Source: Candidatus Woesearchaeota archaeon
GTDB taxonomy: Archaea; Nanobdellota; Nanobdellia; Woesearchaeales; GW2011-AR4
DNA length: 12,101 nt
Direction of reading: 5' to 3'
NCBI GenBank assembly: GCA_016185815.1
Contig: JACPMT010000051.1
Coordinates: forward strand, 1 to 12,101
The stretch's first letter is position 1, and each line of letters opens with the position of its first letter. Shown one piece after another: positions 4,697 to 12,101 of the stretch. The position numbers and the translations under genes were made by a program. Under the pieces are notes generated by a model. It was given only the letters and a program-made list of their open reading frames with translations. It was not told the origin of the DNA and did not search any database.

Positions 4697-7111
4697 TCAA
4701 AACTCAACCTCAACTTCCAGCTCCTTCTCAGGATGCTTGCCCCTTGTGGGCTCAAAAACAATATGCTCTGCGCTTGTTGCTGCCTTTATCTCTGCTTCGA
4801 CTTCATCAAAATCAATCTCTTCTATTTTTGCCCTTACAGTCAGCTTTTTTATTGGAGTTTTTAATGATAATTGCTTCATTGTTTTTTGTTTTCTCGCATA
4901 TTCAATTACTTTGACTACAAAATCGCCAATGTGCTCTGCATGCTCGTCAATCATTTTTATTTCTGGCCATTTTGTTAGATGGATGCTTTTTATTTTTTCG
5001 TGTTTTTTGTAATATAATTGATAAAGCTCCTCTGTTATGAAAGGCATTACAGGTGCCATTAATTTTATTATGGTTAATAAAACATTATACAACCCGTATT
5101 GAGCAGAAATCCTTGCACCTTCTCCTCTTTTGTCAGCGTTATACAACCTGTCCTTTATTATCTCAAGGTAATTATCGCAAAAAACATGCCAGAAGAATGT
5201 CTCTGTCTCAAGCTTTGTATGCGAGTATTCATAGTTCATGAAACTCTGTGTTGCTTCCTTGACGACTTTGCTTAACTTGGATAATATCCATCTTTCTGTC
5301 AAATGCAGCTTGCTTGGGCGTTGCAGCTTGTAATCGCCTAAATGAAGCGAGGCAAATTTCGCGGCATTCCATATTTTTGTCGTGAATTTGTGGCCTGTAA
5401 CCAAATCTTTCTCCTGGAATGGCATGTCATCTCCTAATCGGGAGCCGGCTGCCCAGAATCTTAAGGCATCTGCAGAATATTTGTTAATCATAAACTGGGG
5501 CTCGATTACATTGCCTTTACTCTTGCTCATCTTCTTTCCATGGGGATCAAGCACAAAGCCTGAAATCATCACATCATGCCATGGAATTCTTTTATGATGG
5601 AAATAGCTTTTCACAACAGTGTTGAAAAGCCAGAAAGTAATGATGTCATGGGCCTGCGGTCTTAAGCTCATTGGGAACAGATTTTTTTGCATTTTTTTAT
5701 CGAATAGCTCTATTGCAATGTCTGGCGTCAATGAAGAAGTAGCCCAAGTGTCAAGCACATCCTTCTCTCCAATAAATTCATTTGAGCTGCACTTGCATTT
5801 CTTTAAAGGCTTGTCTGCAAGCGGGTCTACAGGCAATTGTTTTTCTTCAGCTATGATTATTTCATTGCATTTCTTGCAGTACCATACTGGGATTGGAATG
5901 CCAAAATGCCTCTGCCTTGATATGTTCCAGTCCCATTTCAGGCCATTGACCCAGTTTTCATACCTTACTCTCATGTGCTCCGGGTACCATTTGATTTTTT
6001 TCCCATATTTGATAAAATCATCTTTTAAATCAAGGTACTTGATGTACCACTGCTCTGTATTTAGGATTTCAATATCAGTTCCGCATCTTTCATGCACATT
6101 GACAACATGCCTTATTGGCTCGATTTTTGCAATTCTGCCTTCTTCTTCCAATGCTTTTATCACAGCATCCCTTGCTTTTTTTATATGCAGTCCTTTAAAC
6201 CTGCCAGCCTTTTCATTAAGCACTCCGTCTTTATTTAAGATTTCAATCGGCTCTATTTTTAGCTCTTCCAGCCACTTCACATCATCCATGTCGCCGTAAG
6301 TGCAGTGATAAACAATTCCAGAGCCGAAGTCCATGTCAACATCCCTGTTGGCTGTTATTTTTACTTCACGATTTGAGAACGGGATTTTTGCCCTTGCGCC
6401 TATTAAATGCTTGAATCTTTTGTCTTCTGGGTGAATGTGAATAGCTACGCATGCCGGCAGCAGCTCTGGCCTTGTAGTTGCTATTGTTATCTGCTCCCCT
6501 AAGGTTGTATTAAACTTTATGTAAACCATTCTGCCTTCCCGTTCATTATCTTTCATTTCCACTTGCGCAATCGCAGTCTGGCACTCTGGACACCAGATGA
6601 AAGGGGCCCTTCTCCTGTAAATCCTGCCCATTTTGTGCAGTTCAATAAAAGAGCGCTGGGATGTTCTCTGGCAATGCTCGTTGATTGTTGTATAGAAAAC
6701 ATTGTAATCGGCGCTTATGCCGATTCTTTTCCAGTCATAGACAAAGTCCGGCCTTATTTCTTCAAGCGTCTTCAGGCATAAATCCACAAACTCCTTTCTT
6801 TTCATGAACTGCCCTTTGACATTTTTCATCTTTTCTATCATTCTCTCTGTTGCCAGCCCATTGTCATCTGTCCCAAACGGATAGAAAATATTTTTGCCAA
6901 GCATTCTGTGGAACCTAACAACAAAGTCCTGCTGTGAATAGGAAAAAGAATGCCCAAGGTGCATCTTGCCGCTTACTGTAGGAGGCGGAGTGTCAATAGA
7001 ATAAATCTCGGCTTTGCTTTCAGGAGTGAAAGCATAGATTTTTTCCTTCTCCCAGAACTCAAGCCATTTTGTCTCTGATTCCTTTGGACTGTAGTTTTTA
7101 GGCAATTCCAT
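4697..7111 (-). CDS. valS: Valyl-tRNA synthetase
   Basis: This class I synthetase charges tRNA-Val and has an editing domain that removes Thr-tRNA-Val. The 804 residues are within the compact archaeal range. The signature HIGH is HLGH at 51-54, within PPPTVSGKMHLGH, the ValRS form of the motif; KMSKS is at 527-531 (KMSKSKGN). The editing domain lies between, with TTRPELLPACVAIHIHPED as its threonine-rich core. A putative zinc-binding WYCKKC and KCKC pair precedes VLDTWATSSLTP. The anticodon-binding domain with WILSKL and PFITEELYQ follows. The long C-terminal coiled coil of bacterial ValRS is absent, as is usual in archaea. The ATG at 7111 is favoured by a TATA box 24-31 nt upstream and no SD, so the mRNA is probably near-leaderless. 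The stop is TGA. Confidence 0.96.
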   Translation of the reverse strand: MELPKNYSPKESETKWLEFWEKEKIYAFTPESKAEIYSIDTPPPTVSGKMHLGHSFSYSQQDFVVRFHRMLGKNIFYPFGTDDNGLATERMIEKMKNVKGQFMKRKEFVDLCLKTLEEIRPDFVYDWKRIGISADYNVFYTTINEHCQRTSQRSFIELHKMGRIYRRRAPFIWCPECQTAIAQVEMKDNEREGRMVYIKFNTTLGEQITIATTRPELLPACVAIHIHPEDKRFKHLIGARAKIPFSNREVKITANRDVDMDFGSGIVYHCTYGDMDDVKWLEELKIEPIEILNKDGVLNEKAGRFKGLHIKKARDAVIKALEEEGRIAKIEPIRHVVNVHERCGTDIEILNTEQWYIKYLDLKDDFIKYGKKIKWYPEHMRVRYENWVNGLKWDWNISRQRHFGIPIPVWYCKKCNEIIIAEEKQLPVDPLADKPLKKCKCSSNEFIGEKDVLDTWATSSLTPDIAIELFDKKMQKNLFPMSLRPQAHDIITFWLFNTVVKSYFHHKRIPWHDVMISGFVLDPHGKKMSKSKGNVIEPQFMINKYSADALRFWAAGSRLGDDMPFQEKDLVTGHKFTTKIWNAAKFASLHLGDYKLQRPSKLHLTERWILSKLSKVVKEATQSFMNYEYSHTKLETETFFWHVFCDNYLEIIKDRLYNADKRGEGARISAQYGLYNVLLTIIKLMAPVMPFITEELYQLYYKKHEKIKSIHLTKWPEIKMIDEHAEHIGDFVVKVIEYARKQKTMKQLSLKTPIKKLTVRAKIEEIDFDEVEAEIKAATSAEHIVFEPTRGKHPEKELEVEVEF

Positions 7112-7134
7112 TTTATGATGTAGTTTTTATTTAG

Positions 7135-7142
7135 TATTTAAA
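7135..7142 (-). promoter_or_regulatory. TATA box of valS
   Basis: TTTAAATA on the minus strand, centred about 27 nt before the valS ATG, the spacing for a leaderless transcript. It lies in the 55-nt gap behind rfcL, so valS can be transcribed separately. Confidence 0.55.
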
Positions 7143-7166
7143 TGTTTAATTATTGAGAAAGAGTAT

Positions 7167-8384
7167 TTACGCCTTTACTTTGCTTTTCAGCCACTCAACT
7201 TCCTCTTCATCTAAATCCAAATAACCAATTATATTATTCCGCATTTCTTTATTTCTGAACATAACTGGAAGATAAGGCATTGTGCTTTTTATTATTTCCT
7301 TTTTTGACGAATGTGTTTTTTCCGCAATCTTCTCTGCGATTGCCTTCTTTTTCATTGCCTTCTGCTTGGCCCACCACAGCTTTAAGATTCTTCCAGTTGG
7401 CTTGTATCGGACTAACTCCTTGTACTTCTCTTTTTTGGCAGCTGCAATTCCTGCTGTAATCAGCGCATTGATATAAACCAAAAACCTGTAGTGCTGCCAT
7501 CTTTTTATTCTTCTATTGAAGACATCGGCTTTGCTGAGCATTTCATATGCTTTTGCAAGCTCTTGTGGCTTTTTGTACTCTTTTGGCAGATTTTCATCTA
7601 TCCACAGCAGTTGCTCATTTAAATCCTCTTCAACATTATCGAATGCGGAAATGGCAATCTTCAAGTCTGTTGTCTTGAAAATTTTGTTCAATGCAACCAT
7701 TATGTTGTCTGTTTTGTTCCTGTCAGCCAACCCCTCCAAGCTTTCTTTTGTCAGCTCTTTTTTTTCCTGAGTCAGTGCCTGCAAGTCATTTATTGCAGCC
7801 CTTGCATCCCCCCCGCTTCTTCTTGAAAGCGATTTGAGAATTTCTTCATCATATTTTATCTTCTCATGCTCGCAAATTCTTTTTAATATCTTGAAGATTG
7901 ACAAATAATCAAGTGCCTTGAACTCAATTAAGTTTGACTTGCTCCTTAAAGAGCTGAACTTGCTGTCAAAGGGGTTTGTTGCAGTAAGTATTATCGGATA
8001 AGCTGAATCTGCTATAAGCTTTGTAATTGCCTGTATTCCGCCCCTGTCTTCATGCCCGCTTAAGCCGTCAATTTCGTCAACAAGAATTATTTTTCCCTTT
8101 GCAAACAGGCTCTGCTGCTTTATGGCATTGCCGACCTTTTGATTCACTTGGTCAGCATTGCGGAATTCACTTGCGTTTGTCTCGTATATTTCATAATTTA
8201 AATCATTAGCTATAGCATATGCAGTTGATGTTTTCCCAACTCCAGAAGGACCATAAATTAGTGCAGACCTCTTTTTCTGCTTTTTAAAATCAATTATAAA
8301 ATTGTTTAACTGCTTGATAACATCTTCTTGGCCAAATATTTCCTTTGTTGTTTTTGGGGTATGCTTATGGATTAAAGGGTGCAT
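7167..8384 (-). CDS. rfcL: Replication factor C large subunit (clamp loader)
   Basis: RfcL works with the small subunit RfcS to load the PCNA sliding clamp on DNA using ATP. The 405 residues begin with an AAA+ module: Walker A GPSGVGKTS at 45-53, Walker B VDEID at 102-106, sensor-type TATNPFDSKF, and the clamp-loader helical domain with RRSGGDARAAINDLQ. The C-terminal collar domain and a Lys-rich tail follow (AKQKAMKKKAIAEKIAEK). The protein is shorter than many euryarchaeal RfcL proteins. I see no QxxLxxFF PCNA-binding motif at its C-terminus, which ends DEEEVEWLKSKVKA. The start is the ATG at 8384, directly downstream of a TATA-like box with no SD. This gene is the clearest archaeal marker in the window. 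Confidence 0.95.
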   Translation of the reverse strand: MHPLIHKHTPKTTKEIFGQEDVIKQLNNFIIDFKKQKKRSALIYGPSGVGKTSTAYAIANDLNYEIYETNASEFRNADQVNQKVGNAIKQQSLFAKGKIILVDEIDGLSGHEDRGGIQAITKLIADSAYPIILTATNPFDSKFSSLRSKSNLIEFKALDYLSIFKILKRICEHEKIKYDEEILKSLSRRSGGDARAAINDLQALTQEKKELTKESLEGLADRNKTDNIMVALNKIFKTTDLKIAISAFDNVEEDLNEQLLWIDENLPKEYKKPQELAKAYEMLSKADVFNRRIKRWQHYRFLVYINALITAGIAAAKKEKYKELVRYKPTGRILKLWWAKQKAMKKKAIAEKIAEKTHSSKKEIIKSTMPYLPVMFRNKEMRNNIIGYLDLDEEEVEWLKSKVKA

Positions 8385-8405
8385 AGAAGCTAGTATTGTT
8401 TTTGA

Positions 8406-8416
8406 TTTTATTAAAG
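8406..8416 (-). promoter_or_regulatory. TATA-like box of rfcL
   Basis: CTTTAATAAAA on the minus strand, centred about 27 nt before the rfcL ATG at 8384, consistent with leaderless transcription. It lies in the 49-nt gap behind the serine hydrolase gene. Confidence 0.45.
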
Positions 8417-8433
8417 TATTGGTTTAGGTTAAT

Positions 8434-9420
8434 TTAGCTGTTATCCTTATAATCATCAAATCTTGCCCTTGTATTTTTAACATAAGTGTATATTTCATTC
8501 ACTATCCGTCCTATTGCTTCAGTCGCCTGCTTCTCATCCAATTCCTTGGTCATAATGCAGTAGAATACCCTGCTTTCATTGATGTATATTATGCCGCAGT
8601 CATGAAAATACCTGAAATCGCCGTAATGTGTATCTCCGAATTTATGGGCTATGGTAACATCGCTAGGTATATTAGCAGCTTTTCCTACATCAAAAGCTGA
8701 ATCAGACAGCAGGGACAGCAGATGCTCTGAATTCTCGGGCTCAAGCACTGTGGAGAAATACAGGCTGGAGAATAATGTTGACATCGCTTTCGGGCTTAAT
8801 AAATTCTGGTGTTTTGCTGCCTCTCCATCCTGAAAGTCCGCATTAACGTCAATGTTGTAATAATCCAGAATTAGCTGAAAATCATCAACATCAAGTTGGC
8901 GCAATAATATCTTAAATGCTGTATTGTCCGATTCCTTCATCATTTTTTCAAGCAAAACTCCCACAGGCAGCTGCTTTTCTTCGGTTTTGTAAAGCTCGCC
9001 AAAGCTATTTGTCCTGTCAGAGTCCTTGATTTCAAGCATAGTGTCAAAGCTAAGTTCGCCGTTTTCAATCTTTTTTGTTATAAGGATTGCAACAGGCAGC
9101 TTAATCAGGCTTGCAGGGAAGAATCCATTTCTTTCATTTATTCCCATGTAGGCGCCATTGCGGAAATTTTCAACATAGACTGATGCGTTAAGTTTATTTT
9201 TTATTATGTATGATTGAATGTTTTCTTTCAGCCCAGCAAAACTGACTATTAGAAAGCTTTTTGGCTCCAATAGCCCTGAATATATTCTTTGGGAAAGAAG
9301 GCCGTTATTGCGCGCTTTTTCGATCTTATTTTTTTCAAGATAATAATTTGCAGTTACAGCTACCAAAACCACTATGATAACAGCTTGGACAGCAACCACC
9401 CACTTAAGCCTGATAATCAC
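8434..9420 (-). CDS. Membrane-anchored class A beta-lactamase-like serine hydrolase
   Basis: The 328 residues begin with a GTG start at 9420 and a membrane segment at about 7-24 (WVVAVQAVIIVVLVAV), so the catalytic part is probably outside the cell. The three active-site motifs of the beta-lactamase/PBP fold are in order: SxxK as S104-L-I-K107 in FFPASLIKLPV, SDN at 164-166 (ESDNTAF), and HKFGD at 259-263 in place of KTG. A class A deacylation Glu of the ExxxN omega-loop type is not evident, so hydrolysis of beta-lactams cannot be assumed; a peptidase or esterase role is as likely. An archaeon without murein has no standard substrate, unless it acts on neighbouring bacteria or a pseudopeptide envelope. 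The gene is divergent from the transporter and shows a TATA box 26 nt before the GTG, hence probably leaderless. Confidence 0.85.
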   Translation of the reverse strand: MIIRLKWVVAVQAVIIVVLVAVTANYYLEKNKIEKARNNGLLSQRIYSGLLEPKSFLIVSFAGLKENIQSYIIKNKLNASVYVENFRNGAYMGINERNGFFPASLIKLPVAILITKKIENGELSFDTMLEIKDSDRTNSFGELYKTEEKQLPVGVLLEKMMKESDNTAFKILLRQLDVDDFQLILDYYNIDVNADFQDGEAAKHQNLLSPKAMSTLFSSLYFSTVLEPENSEHLLSLLSDSAFDVGKAANIPSDVTIAHKFGDTHYGDFRYFHDCGIIYINESRVFYCIMTKELDEKQATEAIGRIVNEIYTYVKNTRARFDDYKDNS

Positions 9421-9538
9421 GAAAACTGATGAAAATCAGCTCTTTAAATTTTTTGCGGTTTGCTTTTAATGGAATTTGTTATCACTCAATAATTTTAACA
9501 ATCAAAAAGTTTAAATTAAATATTGGAATACTGCACCT
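9421..9538. promoter_or_regulatory. Divergent promoter region between serine hydrolase and NSS transporter
   Basis: On the minus strand AATTTAAAGA (9450-9441) is centred 26 nt before the GTG at 9420. On the plus strand TTTAAATTAAA (9510-9520) is centred about 26 nt before the ATG at 9539. Both genes therefore look leaderless. An inverted repeat CTGAT-gaaa-ATCAG (9426-9439) lies between the minus-strand TATA box and the start codon and could be an operator. Confidence 0.55.
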
Positions 9539-10984
9539 ATGAACAGCAATTCAAGATTCTTTTTTGTTTTATTGGCAACCGGGGCTTCAATTGGCATAGG
9601 CAGCACTTGGCTTTATCCTTCCTTTTCTTATGAGTTTACAGGTTTATTTTTTATTCCTTATTTTATTGCATTGTTTTTATTGGGAATGCCCTTGCTTATG
9701 CTTGAATTTTCCATTGGGCAGTACTTCAACAAGAACATTGTTGATTTGTTTGCATCGATAAGAAAAAGCTTTAGTTTTATTGGATGGCTTATGCTTTTTA
9801 ATGCGCTTATTGTAATGAGCTTTTACGCTGTTGTGCTTTCATGGCACATCATTTATTTTTTTGTGTCGTTTGGGCTGCAGTGGAAGAAAGATGCAAAAGG
9901 ATATTTTTTTGATAATGTACTGCAGGCTTCCAATGGATTTCACGGCTTTACCCAGTTTTCTCTTGTTGTTTTTGTTGCATTAATAATTTGCTGGGTAATT
10001 ATTTTCCTTTATATCAGAAAGGGCTTTGAAAGCATGAAAAGAGGGTTTCTGGCAACATTTCCTGTACTTATTGTTTTAATGCTGTTTTTTTTGCTGTATT
10101 CCTTGACGCTTGACAATGCCCTGAATGGAGTTTATTCTTTTTTAAAGCCGAGGCTTGGAAGCCTTTTTAATTTAGACATTTGGGCTGCTTCTTTTTCACT
10201 GGCGATATTATCATTGGGATTGTCTTTTGGAATAATGCATGCGCTTGCAAGAAAATGCGGAAAAGGGTTTGTGGTCGGAACATCTTCAATTGTTGCAGTT
10301 TTTGAATTGGTGGTTGGCATTGCAGCCGGGTTTATTTTTTTCGGGATTCTTGGTTTTTTAAGCATGAAGCAGGGGCTGGATATCGGCAAATTTGTATTTT
10401 TTGATTACAGCTCCGGATTCACGATTCTTGCGCAGGCACTGCCTTTTTTTTACAAGCCGACGCTGCTGAGCTTTTTGTTCTTTTTGTTTTTATCAATATT
10501 TTTTATACTTGGGACTTCAGCGCTTGCTTACTCGTTAACTCACGTCTTGGTGCACAAGTTCAGGACAAGGCACTTCAATGCAGCTGTTATTGTCGCGGGA
10601 TTTGGATTTTTGCTCGGATTATTGTTTGTCATAAAGCCGGGGTTCTACATAATGGACATTGCAGGCCATTTTGTTTACTACAATGTTTTGATTGCTGTTT
10701 TTCTTGAAGTTTTAGCCATAGGGTGGTTTTTTGATTCAGATAAAATCTCAAGCCATATTAACCAATGCTCAATTTTAAAAATAGGCAGATTATGGAGATT
10801 TTTAATCAGGTATATCATTCCATTAATCCTGCTGTTGCTTTTGCTTTTCCAGATAAAATCAGATATTTCAGCCAGTTACAACAATTATCCATTGTGGGCT
10901 TTGCTTGTTTTTGGAGCTGGAATTGTTATTGCTCCGCTAGTAATTGCATTCTTGATGCCAAGAAGGATATTGGACAGGGGATAA
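9539..10984 (+). CDS. Neurotransmitter:sodium symporter (NSS) family transporter
   Basis: The 481 residues are almost wholly hydrophobic, with about 11-12 membrane segments. The N-terminus shows the NSS (LeuT-like) signature: GASIGIGSTWLYPSFSYE corresponds to 'GLGNxWRFPY', and IPYFIALFLLGMPLLMLEFS with IGQY corresponds to 'xPYxxxLxxxGxPxxxxExxxGQ', the half-unwound TM1 and TM2 that form the sodium and substrate sites. Such proteins import amino acids or related solutes with Na+. The usual Arg of 'WRFPY' is Leu here, so the extracellular gate may differ. Substrate cannot be read from the sequence. The ATG sits at the predicted transcription start. The gene ends 23 nt before lpxC on the same strand, so the two are likely co-transcribed. 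Confidence 0.85.
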   Translation: MNSNSRFFFVLLATGASIGIGSTWLYPSFSYEFTGLFFIPYFIALFLLGMPLLMLEFSIGQYFNKNIVDLFASIRKSFSFIGWLMLFNALIVMSFYAVVLSWHIIYFFVSFGLQWKKDAKGYFFDNVLQASNGFHGFTQFSLVVFVALIICWVIIFLYIRKGFESMKRGFLATFPVLIVLMLFFLLYSLTLDNALNGVYSFLKPRLGSLFNLDIWAASFSLAILSLGLSFGIMHALARKCGKGFVVGTSSIVAVFELVVGIAAGFIFFGILGFLSMKQGLDIGKFVFFDYSSGFTILAQALPFFYKPTLLSFLFFLFLSIFFILGTSALAYSLTHVLVHKFRTRHFNAAVIVAGFGFLLGLLFVIKPGFYIMDIAGHFVYYNVLIAVFLEVLAIGWFFDSDKISSHINQCSILKIGRLWRFLIRYIIPLILLLLLLFQIKSDISASYNNYPLWALLVFGAGIVIAPLVIAFLMPRRILDRG

Positions 10985-11007
10985 TACCAAAAAATAACAA
11001 TAACAAG

Positions 11008-11945
11008 ATGGTAAATCAAAAATCTATCAAAGAGAGTGTAAGGGTAGATGGAATAAACATATATAACAATAGAAAAAATCATGTTACTTTTAAACCAGCA
11101 CAGGAAGATAGCGGCTTAGTTTTTATTGTTAATGGAAAAGCTGTTCCTGCATCACTAAAGCATGCACAGCATAGAAAAAGAGGAATTAGCCTTGATAATG
11201 GAAAAGTGGCAGTTTATCTAGTTGAGCATTTATTGTCACCAGTATACGCTCTGGGTATAGATAATTTAGTCATTGAACTTAGCGATAATGCATGCCCTAC
11301 AACTGACAATTGTGCAGAAGAGTTTTTTCAAGCTTTAAAAGGTGCAAGAAGCGAGCAGCCTGCTGAAAAGAAATTTTTAGTGTACAATAAAAAGACAGGA
11401 GTTGTTGTAAAAAGAGGAGAAGAACAAAAACCAGACTCTCTTACTGTGGGGACTTCAAGGGGATTTATTATAGACTATTTTGCTTCTTATCCGCATAAGG
11501 TAATTGGCGAGCAAAAATATCGTTTTGAATTTGATGAAGAAACTTATGAGCGAGATATTATGCAAGCAAGGTCGCCTGCGCTTTTTCCTGACTGGGTTTT
11601 TGAAAAGCTATCTGAGAGACATTTTTTAAAATCTTTTTGGGTTTAAGGCATTTTGGATTTCATGGGATAAACCAAAGAAATTACTTGTTAGTTGGCCCAA
11701 AAGAATCTGAGCACTATGCAAACTCACCAGAATTTGGAGTACGATATGATGGTCAGGAATTTGTCAGGCATAAAGTTTTAGACGTGATTGGAACGCTTGC
11801 ATTATTTGGCAGGCAATTCAAAAATAGTCACTTTATATTTCACATGACAGGCCATGAGTTTGATTTAGATGCCCTAAAACATTTAGATAGAAGAAGATAT
11901 TTTATAGATTATGATAGACAGCATAGGGGACTTTACGTATTATAA
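11008..11945 (+). CDS. lpxC: LpxC-family UDP-3-O-acyl-GlcNAc deacetylase homologue, split by a -1 frame change
   Basis: In bacteria LpxC is the zinc deacetylase of the first committed step of lipid A synthesis. Reading 11008-11631 and then the -1 frame 11631-11945 gives 312 residues, against 305 in E. coli. The N-terminus (IKESVRVDGINIY, FKPAQEDSGLVF) matches LpxC; VEHLLSPVYALGIDNLVIEL carries Glu73 and His74. After the shift, EFVRHKVLDVIGTL carries His255 and Asp259, and MTGHEF carries His283. These correspond to E. coli Glu78, His79, His238, Asp242 and His265, so the zinc site looks intact. The residue matching E. coli Asp246 is Thr263, which is unusual. Zero frame ends at TAA 11644-11646; the -1 frame has a TGA at 11612-11614, so the shift falls between. 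Cause: programmed frameshift, mutation or base error. No other lpx gene is in view. Confidence 0.85.
11625..11631 (+). other. Slippery heptamer T TTA AAA at the lpxC frame junction
   Basis: In the zero frame of lpxC the codons read TTT-TTA-AAA, giving the X XXY YYZ pattern of -1 programmed frameshift sites. A -1 slip here joins ...ERHFLK to IFLGLRHFG... with no extra or lost residue. The neighbouring T- and A-runs (11622-11639) make a base error equally possible. Confidence 0.5.
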
Positions 11946-12101
11946 AATTTGTAGGCTATGCGGCTTTGTCCCAAGAGGCGACAAAGCCAAATAAATAAAT
12001 TGTACAATATCGCCCTGCAATAAACTTCTGACCTTGCAGTATTTGCCAGCTTCGAGCTGATACTGCTTCCATATCTCTGCTTGAATGAATGAAATAAGCT
12101 C
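11933..12101 (-). CDS. DDE-type transposase, C-terminal fragment (5' end outside window)
   Basis: The minus-strand frame is open from the right edge to TAA at 11935-11933; 55 residues are visible. SLFHSFKQRYGSSISSKLAN followed by TARSEVYCRAILYNLFIWLC resembles the end of IS transposases with the pattern 'F-K-R-R-F-G-x-x-x-x-S-K ... N-E-x-x-x-K-x-x-x-H-N-L-x-x-L'. The Glu of ARSEVYC would be the final catalytic acidic residue. This is pattern recall, not a search, and the IS family is not certain. The C-terminus overlaps the last 13 nt of lpxC on the opposite strand. An insertion sequence here would explain how a bacterial-type gene arrived, and it may have replaced the original sequence downstream of lpxC. 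Confidence 0.65.
   Translation of the reverse strand, partial: SLFHSFKQRYGSSISSKLANTARSEVYCRAILYNLFIWLCRLLGQSRIAYKFYNT
11962..11988. repeat. Hairpin GGCTTTGTC/GACAAAGCC, 9-bp stem
   Basis: A perfect 9-bp inverted repeat (11962-11970 with 11980-11988) has a 9-nt loop that can extend with two more pairs (CC 11971-11972 with GG 11977-11978). It lies 17 nt after the lpxC stop and inside the transposase C-terminus. There is no T-run after it on the plus strand, so an archaeal terminator is not clear. It may lower read-through between the two convergent genes or belong to the IS end. Confidence 0.4.

Noticed and set aside
5619..6299. 226-codon plus-strand ORF opposite valS
   Set aside because: It is antisense to a well-conserved part of ValRS and has no family features or expression signals of its own.
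10765..11007. N-terminal extension of lpxC into the transporter gene
   Set aside because: The extension overlaps the end of the NSS gene in another frame and is unlike LpxC. Homology starts right after the ATG at 11008.
11600..11660. BHB intron as the cause of the lpxC frame change
   Set aside because: No inner hairpin or bulge pair is present. The two frames meet without any extra residues, so nothing needs removing.
1..12101. CRISPR array or rRNA genes
   Set aside because: There are no regularly spaced multi-copy repeats beyond the local pairs reported, and no rRNA-like conserved stretches were seen.

Overview
The window is AT-rich archaeal DNA, most likely from a small-genome lineage of the DPANN type. 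Four things point that way: a replication factor C large subunit (rfcL), an archaeal-sized ValRS, introns flanked by bulge-helix-bulge (BHB) motifs, and TATA boxes of the TTTAAATA kind about 26 bases before start codons that often look leaderless. Two genes have strong Shine-Dalgarno sequences instead. The exact lineage is an inference.

Left part (1-1775). The end of a secreted or surface protein with a ZU5-like domain runs into a TAG stop at 621-623. The same frame then stays open into a hydrophobic, Cys-rich membrane or surface protein ending at 1190. A gene-poor stretch follows, with two possible microproteins (1426-1497 and 1551-1652), each behind a plausible expression signal. A TATA box at 1680-1688 drives a possible 13-residue Cys-rich leader ORF.

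Core (1776-3445). A tRNA-Cys(GCA) gene interrupted twice (51-nt and 23-nt introns) sits directly upstream of cysS, its own aminoacyl-tRNA synthetase. cysS is itself interrupted by a 28-nt insertion that folds as a BHB motif. Cutting at the standard BHB positions restores the motif CGPTVYDFAHIGN, the first zinc ligand Cys28 and a 463-residue CysRS. Left unspliced, the reading frame stops after 35 codons. This archaeal protein-gene intron, placed beside doubly interrupted tRNA-Cys, is the main discovery of the window. A second copy of the tRNA 5' acceptor strand lies 52 nt upstream in a period-53 repeat.

Middle (3442-8384, minus strand). A decayed or frameshifted ORF overlaps the end of cysS. 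It is followed by an unrecognised 256-residue basic protein with its own TATA box and SD, then valS and rfcL, each with its own near-leaderless promoter.

Right part (8434-12101). A membrane-anchored class A beta-lactamase-like serine hydrolase (minus) is divergent from an NSS-family sodium symporter (plus). The symporter is followed at 23 nt by an LpxC homologue with its zinc ligands conserved but split by a -1 frame change. That change falls at a T TTA AAA heptamer. The window ends in the C-terminus of a DDE-type transposase on the minus strand, overlapping the end of lpxC by 13 nt. Bacterial-type envelope enzymes next to an insertion sequence suggest acquired DNA.
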